A DNA stretch of 32,618 nt, from NCBI RefSeq assembly GCF_002159555.1, contig NZ_NFIV01000015.1:1-32618 (forward strand), read 5' to 3'. This DNA is from Muribaculum sp. An289. Its GTDB lineage: Bacteria; Bacteroidota; Bacteroidia; Bacteroidales; UBA932. The notes under the pieces were generated by a model. The model saw only the letters and a program-made list of their open reading frames with translations. It did not search any database and had not been told where the DNA came from. Of this stretch, positions 7,754-16,553 are shown one piece after another (the first letter of the stretch is position 1; the number at the start of each line of letters is the position of its first letter). The position numbers and the translations under genes were made by a program.

Positions 7754-9610
7754 TTATTGAATAAAATCCTCATTAATCTCAACTTCGGGAAATTCTTTCT
7801 GCCAGATATCCCGTTTCAAATCCACAACCGTTATACAGGATATGGGATATATGCTGGAATCTCCCATCAGCACTTTCCAAGGTCCATCTTCCCGGTATCT
7901 AATCTCCTGGCGTATCAGGCGGTGGCGCTGGTAATTATTGGAACCTCCACTAACCTCAAAGTTATAATGGTCATTATTGTCTACATAATATATGGCGGAC
8001 ACATAACCCTCATCATCAAATTCCACACCCCAGATTGTCATAACGTGCGTAACCCCTTGGTTCAGGTTAGACTGTTCGAAACCCAGCCCCTGCTTATTTT
8101 CCAGAGCGCCTTTGATAATCCTGTTGAAACTCTCTTTATTCATGGCGTCTTCAGGTCTGAACGCAACATCTATGTTGTCGAATATTTCCGTGAAATATCC
8201 TCCATAATTGTCATCAATATCAGGATCCGGAGATGATATTCCCGGAGTCCCGCAGATAAACCAGTTAATTCCGACGGCATCCGAACCCCCTCTGTTTCTG
8301 GATATGTCTCTGAAAAAGTCGAAAATTTCACTGCCTTCAGTATCGGAAAACCCGAAAGAGGGACGCGGATATGCCGGCCATGGATTTGAACTGTACCTTG
8401 CATCATACGCCTCGATATACGGTTCATTGAGCCGTGTCCACCAATGCAGCAGATTTGACGCACCCGCCGCCCAGCACATATTGCTGTCATGGTATCCAGG
8501 ATGGGATCCACTATCGTCCGGATCGTCCTTATCGCAGTCATACCATAAAAAGTCGCTCTGCCAGTTCAGATACGCAATGCCGGATACTTTGTACCATATA
8601 CCGTTGGGGAAGTTTTCAGGCACCAAGAAACTGTACTCAGGGACGGACTCGTTGTCTTTTGGATAATCGGGCAGGCTGGCGGTCTTGACCCCGTAAACCC
8701 AGCACGTCTTGCCGCCGTAGTCTATATCCGGGTCAGGATCAGGATCAGGGTCAGGGTCGGTTCCGATATCTCCGTCGGATTTGAGACGCAGATTGAGTAC
8801 GGTCTCCTTCCCGCTCTCCAACACACTGCTTTCTCCGATCGTTGCCGGTGCCTTGTAGACGGATGTCTTTCCACCTGCGGAAATCTCCACCCATCCTTCG
8901 GCATATTCCCCAAGATCCCCGGGGAAAAGAATCGCCGAATACTTTCCCTCGGACAATATGCGGGGCGTTATGTCCTCCATTGTACCGGAAGGAGTGTCAA
9001 TACCTCCTGTCGAGAGGTCGAATGAGCCTTCCGTAATATTCCTCACAGTGACAGTCAGATCATCAGGAAGAGAGCCTTCGTCACTTGAGATATTGATTGA
9101 CAGACGGTGCATACCGTGCATAAAGGGCATCTCTATCACATCCCCGGTAATATCTTCCTGCTCTATGTCAAGGTGGCTCCACAACAAGTCAGAGTCCTCA
9201 TACCCGTTACCGGTCTGGTCGGTGTCCACACGATGCGTGTGCAGGTTTGTCTCAGGCGAGACATCCTCTCTGGCCGGATAGTATGCTGAAAGGCGCACAG
9301 TACCCGAGCCAAGCTCACTTTTCTGCAGTTTCGGAGTCCATTGCCCGTCCTCCATGGTCAGTATGACCTGTCTTGTCTGCTCTCCATAGATATAAAGTCC
9401 GACTTTGTCTCCTTCTGTGAAAGATCCGCTGCCGTCTTCTCCAATCTCAGCTTTCGTACCCTCATTGTCTTGCGTGAAGACCATCTCTACATACTCACTG
9501 TCATTCTTCGAGGATGAATAGTCCTCAAATTCCGCGCATCCGGACAATAACACCGGAACTGCTGCCAATAACCGGAACAGGAGCTTACTTGTAATCAGTT
9601 CTTTGTTCAT
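7754..9610 (-). CDS. Lipoprotein with fimbrillin-like domain and IdeS/Mac-like cysteine protease domain
   Basis: 618 aa. Lipobox LLSGC25; residues about 40-278 are fimbrillin-like (SFTEGDKVGLYIYG, AYYPARE, FMHGMHRLSI). An Asp-Pro repeat linker covers 285-296, and the C-terminal 300 residues form a papain-fold protease. C379 in NMCWAAGASNLLHWW matches the nucleophile region of streptococcal IdeS. H522 in THVMTIWG and D544 in YYVDNND are 22 residues apart, the same spacing as His262-Asp284 of IdeS. IdeS (C66) cleaves the lower hinge of IgG. Here the enzyme is lipid-anchored, not secreted, and the adhesin-like domain may present it or recognise a partner. Substrate unknown: immunoglobulin, another host protein, or pilus components are all possible. 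Confidence 0.78.
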   Translation of the reverse strand: MNKELITSKLLFRLLAAVPVLLSGCAEFEDYSSSKNDSEYVEMVFTQDNEGTKAEIGEDGSGSFTEGDKVGLYIYGEQTRQVILTMEDGQWTPKLQKSELGSGTVRLSAYYPAREDVSPETNLHTHRVDTDQTGNGYEDSDLLWSHLDIEQEDITGDVIEMPFMHGMHRLSINISSDEGSLPDDLTVTVRNITEGSFDLSTGGIDTPSGTMEDITPRILSEGKYSAILFPGDLGEYAEGWVEISAGGKTSVYKAPATIGESSVLESGKETVLNLRLKSDGDIGTDPDPDPDPDPDIDYGGKTCWVYGVKTASLPDYPKDNESVPEYSFLVPENFPNGIWYKVSGIAYLNWQSDFLWYDCDKDDPDDSGSHPGYHDSNMCWAAGASNLLHWWTRLNEPYIEAYDARYSSNPWPAYPRPSFGFSDTEGSEIFDFFRDISRNRGGSDAVGINWFICGTPGISSPDPDIDDNYGGYFTEIFDNIDVAFRPEDAMNKESFNRIIKGALENKQGLGFEQSNLNQGVTHVMTIWGVEFDDEGYVSAIYYVDNNDHYNFEVSGGSNNYQRHRLIRQEIRYREDGPWKVLMGDSSIYPISCITVVDLKRDIWQKEFPEVEINEDFIQ

Positions 9611-9634
9611 TTTATGGATAGTTGAATTTCACCG

Positions 9635-9642
9635 CAAAAGTA
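9635..9642 (-). promoter_or_regulatory. -7 box upstream of the IdeS-like gene
   Basis: TACTTTTG on the minus strand matches TAnnTTTG and lies 25 bases before the ATG at 9610. An imperfect hairpin CCGC...GCGG followed by TTTT further upstream (about 9684-9701) may end the AraC transcript, making this the protease operon's own promoter. Confidence 0.5.
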
Positions 9643-9692
9643 GTGAAAAAACAACACATTGACATTATTTTTCATAAAACCGCCTGATTTTT

Positions 9693-10655
9693 CTAAGCGG
9701 AAGTACCGGAACGCGGTCCGATGCGGTACTGGCGGGGAGTCTGACCGGTTCTTTTCCTGAAGAACTTGGTAAAGGATGACTGGTCGGAGAAATGGAGTGC
9801 CTCAATTATCTCCTTGATGCTCATATCCGAATAGCGAAGCATATTCTTTGCCTCTGTGATAACATAGGAGTCTATCCAGTCCGCGGCCGTCCTGCCAGTG
9901 GCCTTCTTGACCAGCTTGGACAAGTATTTGGTGGACATACACATCTCCCCCGCATAGAAACTTATATCCCTGTGCACGGTATGGTGCCTGGCGACGAGCT
10001 TGAGGAAACTGTCGAACGCAGTCCGGCACCTGGCCGTAGTGCCTGCGGCCGGACAGTGATGCGCAGAACCGCGATTGCGGGAATATATTCCGGCTGCAAA
10101 ATAGAATACAGAAGACAGCAACTGACCTATACACTCCCGCTTGTACGGCATGGCAGATGTCAGCAGGCGGTGAGCCAGTTCCAGATAGGAAGCCGCCGTC
10201 TCTTTCTCCTGCGGCATAAGTTCCGAACAGGGATTGTCTATCAGACGCATGCCCTCCGAAAAAAGTCTGTCTATATCCACGTGTACACCTGAGAGATAGG
10301 CCTTGGAGGCGGCAACCACTACAAATCGCAGCCTGTCTTTCTGACCCTCCTCTATGTACGCCACATGCATGATATCTCCCGGGATATTGATGAAGAGGGT
10401 ATTTTCCCGTACCTCAAACTCCGTCATGTTGACATTGAGGCGTAACCGTCCCGATATGCAGAAAAAAGCCAGATAGGCGTTCAGGCGGCAGGGATGCGTC
10501 AACACCTCCAGACATTTGTCGTATTTCATGTCCACGATACAGAAGTCATTGCCTATACCTATGCTGTCAGCCGAGGCAAACGCCCTTCTGAACCTGGCGA
10601 TATCTATAGTGTGGAAAACAGGAGTGTCAATCATATCTTCAGTTTTTGAATTCAT
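9693..10655 (-). CDS. AraC-family transcriptional regulator
   Basis: 320 aa from ATG 10655. The longer frame to 10748 starts with a Cys/Lys-rich run unlike the family and runs through the divergent promoter. The N-terminal part is an AraC cupin-like sensor (LAFFCISGRLRLNVNM, ENTLFINIPGDIMHVA). The C-terminal about 100 residues hold two HTH motifs (YLSKLVKKATGRTAADWID and IKEIIEALHFSDQSSFTKFF) and the usual 'GQTPRQYR' end. It lies upstream of the IdeS-like/fimbrillin pair and divergent from the TolC-HlyD-ABC-2 operon, so it may control either or both. A TATGTTTG box ends four bases before the ATG, again pointing to a leaderless message. Confidence 0.88.
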   Translation of the reverse strand: MNSKTEDMIDTPVFHTIDIARFRRAFASADSIGIGNDFCIVDMKYDKCLEVLTHPCRLNAYLAFFCISGRLRLNVNMTEFEVRENTLFINIPGDIMHVAYIEEGQKDRLRFVVVAASKAYLSGVHVDIDRLFSEGMRLIDNPCSELMPQEKETAASYLELAHRLLTSAMPYKRECIGQLLSSVFYFAAGIYSRNRGSAHHCPAAGTTARCRTAFDSFLKLVARHHTVHRDISFYAGEMCMSTKYLSKLVKKATGRTAADWIDSYVITEAKNMLRYSDMSIKEIIEALHFSDQSSFTKFFRKRTGQTPRQYRIGPRSGTSA

Positions 10656-10659
10656 AGTG

Positions 10660-10667
10660 CAAACATA
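10660..10667 (-). promoter_or_regulatory. -7 box for the AraC gene
   Basis: TATGTTTG on the minus strand, with the last G four bases before the ATG: the same geometry as at the abiE operon. The transcription start would coincide with the start codon. Confidence 0.5.
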
Positions 10668-10778
10668 GCATCTTTCTCCCTTTTGACAAAAAACAGTCCC
10701 TTTCAGGCACTTTTTGGCTCCTTTTGGGCATTTTCTTTGAATTGCCACCGCACAAAACTACGAAATTGCAAATTGAAG

Positions 10779-12161
10779 ATGAGAATGATTTACCGTATCA
10801 TCATGCTTACAGGCGTTGCACTGCCGGCAAGTCTTTGCATGGCAGCGGCCTCGGAAAAAGAGCCGCGGACGCTGACCCTGCAGCAGTGCCGCGACCTGGC
10901 TATTGCCGCCGACAAGGAACTTGCAATAGCAGGCAGAAAACAGGAGATTGCCGGTTACGACAGAAAGAGCGCCCTGGCCAACTGGTTCCCGGAGATATCG
11001 GCCACGGGCACTTATCAGTACAACAGCCGCGACCTGTCACTGCTTCCCGAGAGTGTGTCAGAATTTCTGAACGCAGAAGGTCCTCTGTACGACCTCCGCG
11101 TGGAGGTTGACAAGGCACTGACACTGGATGTGACAAATGTGTTTGCCGGAGCAGTAACTGTGGTGCAGCCGGTCTTTATGGGCGGGAAGATAATAAATGC
11201 TGACCGGATGGCCCGTCTGGCCGTGGACATTGCGGACATCGGGTACGAGGACAGACTCCAGCAGACTCTGCTCAGTGTGGATATGGCTTACTGGCAGACA
11301 GTGTCGGTGGCAGCCCGGAAACGACTGGCCGAGAGTTATTCGGAACTGCTGCAGCAGGCTGTCTCGGATGTCACACTTCTGGAGGCGCAGGGTATGGCTA
11401 CCGGTTCGGACGTGCTGTCGGTCAAGGTCAAGGCCAATGAGGCCGATATACTCTGCACGAAGGCCGACAACGCCCTGACCCTTTCCAAGATGTTTCTGGC
11501 CAGGCTCTGTGGCATGGGCACAGACAGTGATTTCGTCCTGTCCGACGAGAACGCGGACACGATAGTGACCTCCGGACCAGTACCGGAACGGACCGACAAG
11601 GAGATAACGGCTGCCAGAGCGGATCTACGCATGCTGAGTCTTACCGCTGACATATGTGACCGGAGAGTGGCTGCTGTCCGGGCCGATATGCTGCCGCAGG
11701 TCGTACTGACAGGAAGTTATGTGGTGACCAATCCCAACATGTTCCACAGTTTTCAGAACTCATTCGGAGGCTTTTTCAACGTGGGCGTAAGTGTACGCAT
11801 ACCCATAACCCATGGAGGAGAGAGACTGCAGAAAACTCGGAAAGCGAAGGCCGAGGCGGCTATAATGAGGGAGAAACTGGCACAAGCGGAGGAGATGGCG
11901 GCCATGGAGGCGGCACAGCTCCGGCACCGTTGGAACGAAGCTGTCCGCAGAGTCGGCATGGCCGGGGAAAATCTCTCTGCCGCCGAGGAAAATCTTCGCA
12001 CCGCCACCGTAGGGTTCAATGAGGGCATAATAGCCTTCACCGCCCTGTCGGCAGCTCAGACCGCATGGCTTCAGGCCAATACGGAATATATCGATGCCTC
12101 TATAGAATTGAACATATGCAGCTCGGCTCTTAGGAAAGCCGAGGGTCTTCCCTTAAATTAA
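10779..12161 (+). CDS. TolC-family outer-membrane efflux protein
   Basis: 460 aa from ATG 10779, chosen because it gives a signal peptide (MRMIYRIIMLTGVALPASLC...) where the longer frame from 10683 does not. The rest shows two OEP repeats with long coiled-coil helices (LTLQQCRDLAIAADKELAIA; YWQTVSVAARKRLAESYSEL; later the Ala/Glu/Arg-rich stretch and LSAAQTAWLQANTEYIDAS), the layout of trimeric TolC channels. It is first in a plus-strand operon with HlyD and two permease genes, spaced 13 bp from HlyD. It should form the outer-membrane exit duct of a tripartite pump. Confidence 0.9.
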   Translation: MRMIYRIIMLTGVALPASLCMAAASEKEPRTLTLQQCRDLAIAADKELAIAGRKQEIAGYDRKSALANWFPEISATGTYQYNSRDLSLLPESVSEFLNAEGPLYDLRVEVDKALTLDVTNVFAGAVTVVQPVFMGGKIINADRMARLAVDIADIGYEDRLQQTLLSVDMAYWQTVSVAARKRLAESYSELLQQAVSDVTLLEAQGMATGSDVLSVKVKANEADILCTKADNALTLSKMFLARLCGMGTDSDFVLSDENADTIVTSGPVPERTDKEITAARADLRMLSLTADICDRRVAAVRADMLPQVVLTGSYVVTNPNMFHSFQNSFGGFFNVGVSVRIPITHGGERLQKTRKAKAEAAIMREKLAQAEEMAAMEAAQLRHRWNEAVRRVGMAGENLSAAEENLRTATVGFNEGIIAFTALSAAQTAWLQANTEYIDASIELNICSSALRKAEGLPLN

Positions 12162-12174
12162 AAATACTGATGTC

Positions 12175-13176
12175 ATGAATACCAAATCCAGAAAACGATA
12201 CAATCTGTCGGCCGGAATAGCCGCACTGCTGGTCATAGTCATAGCGGTCGGCGTGGCCGGATATATTGTCTCCGCACCGGAGACTCCAGTAATTCAAGGA
12301 GAGGCAGAGGCTGCCGAATACCGTATCTCCGGCAAGGTTCCCGGCCGCATCGGGCATCTGCTTGCCTGTGAGGGACAGGAAGTACACCATGGAGATACGC
12401 TCGTCGTGATAGACAGCCCGGAAGTCCGTTCCAAGCTGGCCCAGGCCATGTCCATGAAGAGTGCGGCTGATGCCCAGAACCGAAAGACGGCCTCGGGAGC
12501 CCGTCAGGAACAGATAACAGCTGCATACCAGATATGGCAACAGGCCGCTGCCGGAGAAGAGATAGCGAAGAAGACGTTCGACAGGATGCAGCGGCTTTAC
12601 ATGGAAAAAGTAATAAGTGCCCAGAAATGGGACGAGGCCACCGCCCAGTATAAAGCAGCCAAGGCGGTGTGTGCGGCGGCCAAGGCCCAGTACGACCTCG
12701 TGCGTAAAGGTGCGGGAGAAGAGGACCGCGCGACGATGGAGGCTCTGTCTTCACAGGCCGCCGCAGCCCTTGAGGAAGTGGAATCCTATCTCGGAGAACT
12801 GTACCTCACCTCCCCTGTGGACGGTACTGTATCGGCTGTCTATCCCATGACGGGAGAACTGGTCGGACAAGGTGCTCCCATTATGACTGTAACCGACCTC
12901 AGTGATATGTGGATTACTTTCAACATACGGGAAGACATGCTCAACGGCCTGCGCTGCGGTGACAGACTCAGAGTACGCATACCGGCTCTCGGAGACAGTC
13001 GCATCTACGATACGGAGGTTTACTACATCTGCGTCCGTGAATCATACGCCACATGGCGGGCGACCAAGGAGTCAGGCTCATACGATGCTAAAACATTCGA
13101 GGTCCGGGCCAGACCTGTAAACAGGATTGACGGACTCAGACCCGGCATGACAGCGATAGTGGAGGACAGAATATGA
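12175..13176 (+). CDS. HlyD-family periplasmic adaptor (membrane fusion protein)
   Basis: 333 aa. A single N-terminal transmembrane segment (about 12-32) is followed by the first lipoyl half (GRIGHLLACEGQEVHHGDTL), an alpha-helical coiled-coil (about 80-205), the second lipoyl half (ELYLTSPVDGTVSAVYPMTG) and a beta-barrel (DMWITFNIREDM). It would bridge the inner-membrane transporter to the TolC-like channel. The stop overlaps the next start by 4 bp, indicating translational coupling. The arrangement resembles YbhG with YbhFSR-type exporters, but the ATPase expected there is missing here. Confidence 0.9.
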   Translation: MNTKSRKRYNLSAGIAALLVIVIAVGVAGYIVSAPETPVIQGEAEAAEYRISGKVPGRIGHLLACEGQEVHHGDTLVVIDSPEVRSKLAQAMSMKSAADAQNRKTASGARQEQITAAYQIWQQAAAGEEIAKKTFDRMQRLYMEKVISAQKWDEATAQYKAAKAVCAAAKAQYDLVRKGAGEEDRATMEALSSQAAAALEEVESYLGELYLTSPVDGTVSAVYPMTGELVGQGAPIMTVTDLSDMWITFNIREDMLNGLRCGDRLRVRIPALGDSRIYDTEVYYICVRESYATWRATKESGSYDAKTFEVRARPVNRIDGLRPGMTAIVEDRI

Positions 13177-14324
13177 TGGCCGTTGTCAGAAGGGAACTGA
13201 AGATGATGCGCCGCAGACCGCTGTATCCGCTGGCCTCGGCAGGTACGCTGGCTTTCTGCATGGTATTCTTTCTGACCTTTTTCAGAAACGGCATGCCGCA
13301 TGGACTGCCTGTAGGCGTAGTGGATCTGGACGGATCGTCCCTGTCCAGGGAACTTCGTCGCCAGATCGACGCAACCGATGCCGTAAGCGTCTGTGAATTC
13401 GGCAACTACGAGCAAGCCCGCAAAGCCATGCAATGCGGACGGATCAATGCTTTCTGCGTGATTCCTGAAAATTTCGCCAGAAAGATGCAATCCGGACGGC
13501 AACCGGTGTTGACCATTTATACCAATGCGCAATACTTTGTGGGAGGTTCTCTGGCCTACAAGGATCTGATCACCATGGCCAATCTGGCATCCGGAGCGGC
13601 ACAGCGTGAGATACTTTCAGCTAAGGGCATGAATGAGACATCCATGGCCGGCATGATACAGCCGATAGCCATAGACACCCACCAGATAGGCAATCCGACT
13701 GCCGATTACGGAGTATATCTGGCCAACATCCTGATTCCCGGCATCATGGAGATGATCGTCATCCTGATAACGGTCTATGCCATCGGATCAGAACTTAAAT
13801 ACGGAACATCCAGGCAACTGCTGAAAACAGCCGGCAACTCCACTGTCAGGGCCCTGGCCGGAAAAATGCTGCCGTACACCCTTCTATTCACCCTGATGGG
13901 ACTGGCCTGCGACATTGTCCTGTACGGAATTGCCGGATATCCGCTCGCCGGCAATATACTGAACATGATGGCTGTAATCACACTGCTGGTATTGTCCAGC
14001 GAAGCCGTAGGGATATTCCTCATAGGGACATTGCCGGTACTGCGACTCTGCATCAGCATATCTGCACTATATAGTGTGCTGGCATTCTCAATGGCAGGAT
14101 TCACCTTTCCGGCAGAAGCCATGCCGCCGTATGTAAGAGGCCTTTCCGCAATATTCCCGCTGCGTCACTACTATGAGATGTATGTGCAGGAAGCCGTTTT
14201 CGGAGCCGGCTTCACAGCATGGTGGCCCGAGGCTGTGCATCTGCTGATATTCCTGTTTCTGCCTTTTACTGTCCTCAAAAGACTCGGCAAGGCTTTCAGA
14301 AAATTGAATTATCCCAAAAACTGA
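13173..14324 (+). CDS. ABC-2 type transporter permease (first of two)
   Basis: 383 aa. One N-terminal transmembrane helix (about 18-37), a large extracytoplasmic domain beginning MPHGLPVGVVDLDGSSLSRE, then about five C-terminal helices including the AMPPYVRGLSAIFPLRHYYE signature, as in ABC2_membrane_3 proteins related to YbhR/YhhJ. It overlaps hlyD by 4 bp, and the next permease starts one base after its stop. The pair probably forms a heterodimeric export channel. No nucleotide-binding protein is encoded nearby. Confidence 0.88.
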   Translation: MMAVVRRELKMMRRRPLYPLASAGTLAFCMVFFLTFFRNGMPHGLPVGVVDLDGSSLSRELRRQIDATDAVSVCEFGNYEQARKAMQCGRINAFCVIPENFARKMQSGRQPVLTIYTNAQYFVGGSLAYKDLITMANLASGAAQREILSAKGMNETSMAGMIQPIAIDTHQIGNPTADYGVYLANILIPGIMEMIVILITVYAIGSELKYGTSRQLLKTAGNSTVRALAGKMLPYTLLFTLMGLACDIVLYGIAGYPLAGNILNMMAVITLLVLSSEAVGIFLIGTLPVLRLCISISALYSVLAFSMAGFTFPAEAMPPYVRGLSAIFPLRHYYEMYVQEAVFGAGFTAWWPEAVHLLIFLFLPFTVLKRLGKAFRKLNYPKN

Positions 14325-14325
14325 C

Positions 14326-15522
14326 ATGATACGATATCTCAGACAATGGCGCAGGGACTGGTACTACGTATTCACCAATGAGCTGCGCATGATATTCTGT
14401 GACAGCGGGGTGATGGTCATCTTTTTCCTGGCTGGACTGGCTTATCCGCTGATATACGGAATAGTCTACAGCAACGGTACTGTGGACGATACACCGGTGG
14501 CTGTCGTGGATCTCTCGCACAGTACCGAAAGCCGACGGTTTATCCGAAAAATGGACGCAACCAGAGAGATAAGCATAGCTTACACTTGCACGGACATGGA
14601 GGAGGCCGCCAGACTCATGCGGGAGAGAAGGATCAACGGCATCGTGCTTTTCCCTGAGGACTACGGAGACGCCGTCACCTGCGGGAGACAGGCCCGTATC
14701 TCCACCTATGCGGACATGAGCAGTTTCCTCTACTACAAGAATCTGCTGATGGCAGTCAATCACGTAATGCTCAGTGAGATGCACGATATACAGATACAAC
14801 GTTTCTCTGCCATGGGCATAAGCGGCCAGAGTGCTATCCAGCTGGTAGAGGCAATGCCTTATGAAGAGAACATCCCATACAACAGAGGATTCGCATACGG
14901 GTTCTTCTTTATTCCGGCAGCACTGATGCTTGTCATACAGCAGACCATGTTCTACGGCTCTTCCATGCTGGCGGGAACAAAAAGGGAACACGACCGTAAC
15001 GCCCTGCTTATGCCGGAACTGAAGGGGCGCGACATATCCCGTACCCTATTGGGCAGAGGGGCAGCATATTATCTTATCTATACGGGCCTGAGCATCTACA
15101 TAGCAGTACTTGTACCACGAATCTTCGGTCTTCCCCAATATGGCCGTTTCGGAGACATCCTGGTATTCCTGCTTTTCTACCTCGCGGCCTGTGTCACATT
15201 CAGCCTTACCTTCAGCAGTCTCATCACCCGCCGCGAAACCGTATTCGTACTATTTCTGTTCATGTCACCTGTATGTCTGTTCCTCACTGGATTCTCATGG
15301 CCGGAAACAGCCTTCCCCGCTTTCTGGAGGCTGTTCTCCTATATCTTCCCATCCACTTTCGCCGCACATGCTTTCATCAACCTGAGCAGCGCCGGCTGCA
15401 CCCTCGCCATGATTGCCCCCCAACTCAAGGCCCTTGCCATCCAGACTGTCATCTACTACACACTCGCCTGGACCGCAGCATACCTTGAGCACCGAGACAC
15501 CACCAGCCCTGATTTTCCTTAA
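14326..15522 (+). CDS. ABC-2 type transporter permease (second of two)
   Basis: 398 aa with the same topology as its neighbour: TM1 around residues 20-42, an external domain (DDTPVAVVDLSHSTESRRF) and a C-terminal bundle of about five helices with GFSWPETAFPAFWRLFSYIF near the end. The internal similarity of the two proteins (VVDL, MDAT, RINGIVLFPEDY versus RINAFCVIPENF) suggests old duplication. Its ATG lies one base past the previous stop. It closes the efflux operon. Confidence 0.88.
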   Translation: MIRYLRQWRRDWYYVFTNELRMIFCDSGVMVIFFLAGLAYPLIYGIVYSNGTVDDTPVAVVDLSHSTESRRFIRKMDATREISIAYTCTDMEEAARLMRERRINGIVLFPEDYGDAVTCGRQARISTYADMSSFLYYKNLLMAVNHVMLSEMHDIQIQRFSAMGISGQSAIQLVEAMPYEENIPYNRGFAYGFFFIPAALMLVIQQTMFYGSSMLAGTKREHDRNALLMPELKGRDISRTLLGRGAAYYLIYTGLSIYIAVLVPRIFGLPQYGRFGDILVFLLFYLAACVTFSLTFSSLITRRETVFVLFLFMSPVCLFLTGFSWPETAFPAFWRLFSYIFPSTFAAHAFINLSSAGCTLAMIAPQLKALAIQTVIYYTLAWTAAYLEHRDTTSPDFP

Positions 15523-15526
15523 TATT

Positions 15527-15553
15527 GTTACCGTATTCTGTAAAAGTGGTAAC
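15527..15553. repeat. Small inverted repeat after the efflux operon
   Basis: GTTACC at 15527-15532 and GGTAAC at 15548-15553 are perfect 6-bp arms around a 15-nt loop, between the permease stop and the promoter of the next AraC gene. It may be an operator or a weak terminator; there is no T-tract. Confidence 0.3.
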
Positions 15554-15573
15554 TACGGAAACAGAAGACAGCA

Positions 15574-15581
15574 TATATTTG
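15574..15581 (+). promoter_or_regulatory. -7 box upstream of second AraC gene
   Basis: TATATTTG fits TAnnTTTG and lies 21 bases before the ATG at 15603, so this regulator likely has its own transcript. Confidence 0.5.
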
Positions 15582-15602
15582 CACTGATTTTTACAGACAG
15601 CT

Positions 15603-16517
15603 ATGGGATGTCATAAGACACTGGATATAAAGACCGTTTGCGAGTGCAACAAGTGCCTGTGCACCGAGACCCTGCACCCCCAGGCCACACTTATCAACCT
15701 GGAGAAACCCGACTTGGGAAGCGAGGCGGTCAAGTTTGAATTCTACGCCATCCTGTTGATTGAGGAGTGCCCGGGAGGATGCAGCTGCTGCGGCCGGATG
15801 TACTACGACTACAACAATGCGACCATGGTCTTTCTCAAGCCAGGTGAGATATTCCGCATGACCGGAGACAATACACTGCCGGACAAAGGATGGCTTCTGG
15901 CCTTCCACCCGGACCTCATATACCGGACAACCCTGGACAGCCATATACGTAACTACACTTTCTTCAACTATCGGAAGGAGGAGGCCCTGCACCTGTCCAG
16001 ACGCGAGACTGAAAGCATCACCTGTTGCCTTTGGAACATTGAGGAGGAACTGCATCATCCGATAGACACACATACCGGAACTATTCTCTCCCGTCATATT
16101 GAACTGCTGCTGGACTACTGCAGCCGGTACTACGAAAGACAGTTCATTACCCGTGAGAACACTAACAAGGATATTATGGCCCGGCTGGAGCTTATGGTGG
16201 ACGAATACATCACATCTGGACGTATTCATGACACCGGCATGCCCTCACCTGCCGCATTCTCAAGGCATCTGAACCTGTCCGCGGCCTATCTCTGCGACTT
16301 GCTGTGTTTCGAGACCGGCAAGACTTTTGCTGAATACATCCAGCTCAAGCAGATTGATATGGCACGTAAAATGCTGTGTGACAGCAATACCGCACCCTCG
16401 GACGTAGCCCGTATTCTCGGATTCCAGAGCCTGCAGTTCTTCAACGCCGTCTTTAAGAAACTTACCGGCACCACTCCTGGCAAATATAAGAAGCCTGGCG
16501 GAGAATGCCTATCATAG
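15603..16517 (+). CDS. AraC-family transcriptional regulator
   Basis: 304 aa. The N-terminal domain is cupin-like (MVFLKPGEIFRMTGD, GWLLAFHPDLI) with an unusual cluster of cysteines (KTVCECNKCLC; CPGGCSCCGR at about 54-63), which might bind a metal or act as a redox switch. The C-terminus has both HTH motifs (YLCDLLCFETGKTFAEYIQ; PSDVARILGFQSLQFFNAVF) and ends TGTTPGKYKK. It lies 80 bp after the efflux operon, in the same direction, and may be its regulator. The cysteine idea is inference. Confidence 0.85.
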   Translation: MGCHKTLDIKTVCECNKCLCTETLHPQATLINLEKPDLGSEAVKFEFYAILLIEECPGGCSCCGRMYYDYNNATMVFLKPGEIFRMTGDNTLPDKGWLLAFHPDLIYRTTLDSHIRNYTFFNYRKEEALHLSRRETESITCCLWNIEEELHHPIDTHTGTILSRHIELLLDYCSRYYERQFITRENTNKDIMARLELMVDEYITSGRIHDTGMPSPAAFSRHLNLSAAYLCDLLCFETGKTFAEYIQLKQIDMARKMLCDSNTAPSDVARILGFQSLQFFNAVFKKLTGTTPGKYKKPGGECLS

Positions 16518-16553
16518 CCATCAACGACATATCTGATTCGCAACCGTTTCCGC

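Noticed and set aside
8208-8666. Long antisense ORFs over the IdeS-like gene
   Set aside because: They are shadows created by GC-rich codon use; none has a domain and the sense protein is clearly real.
10683-10778. Longer N-terminus for the TolC-like protein
   Set aside because: It lies in the divergent promoter region and would place the signal peptide in the middle of the protein.
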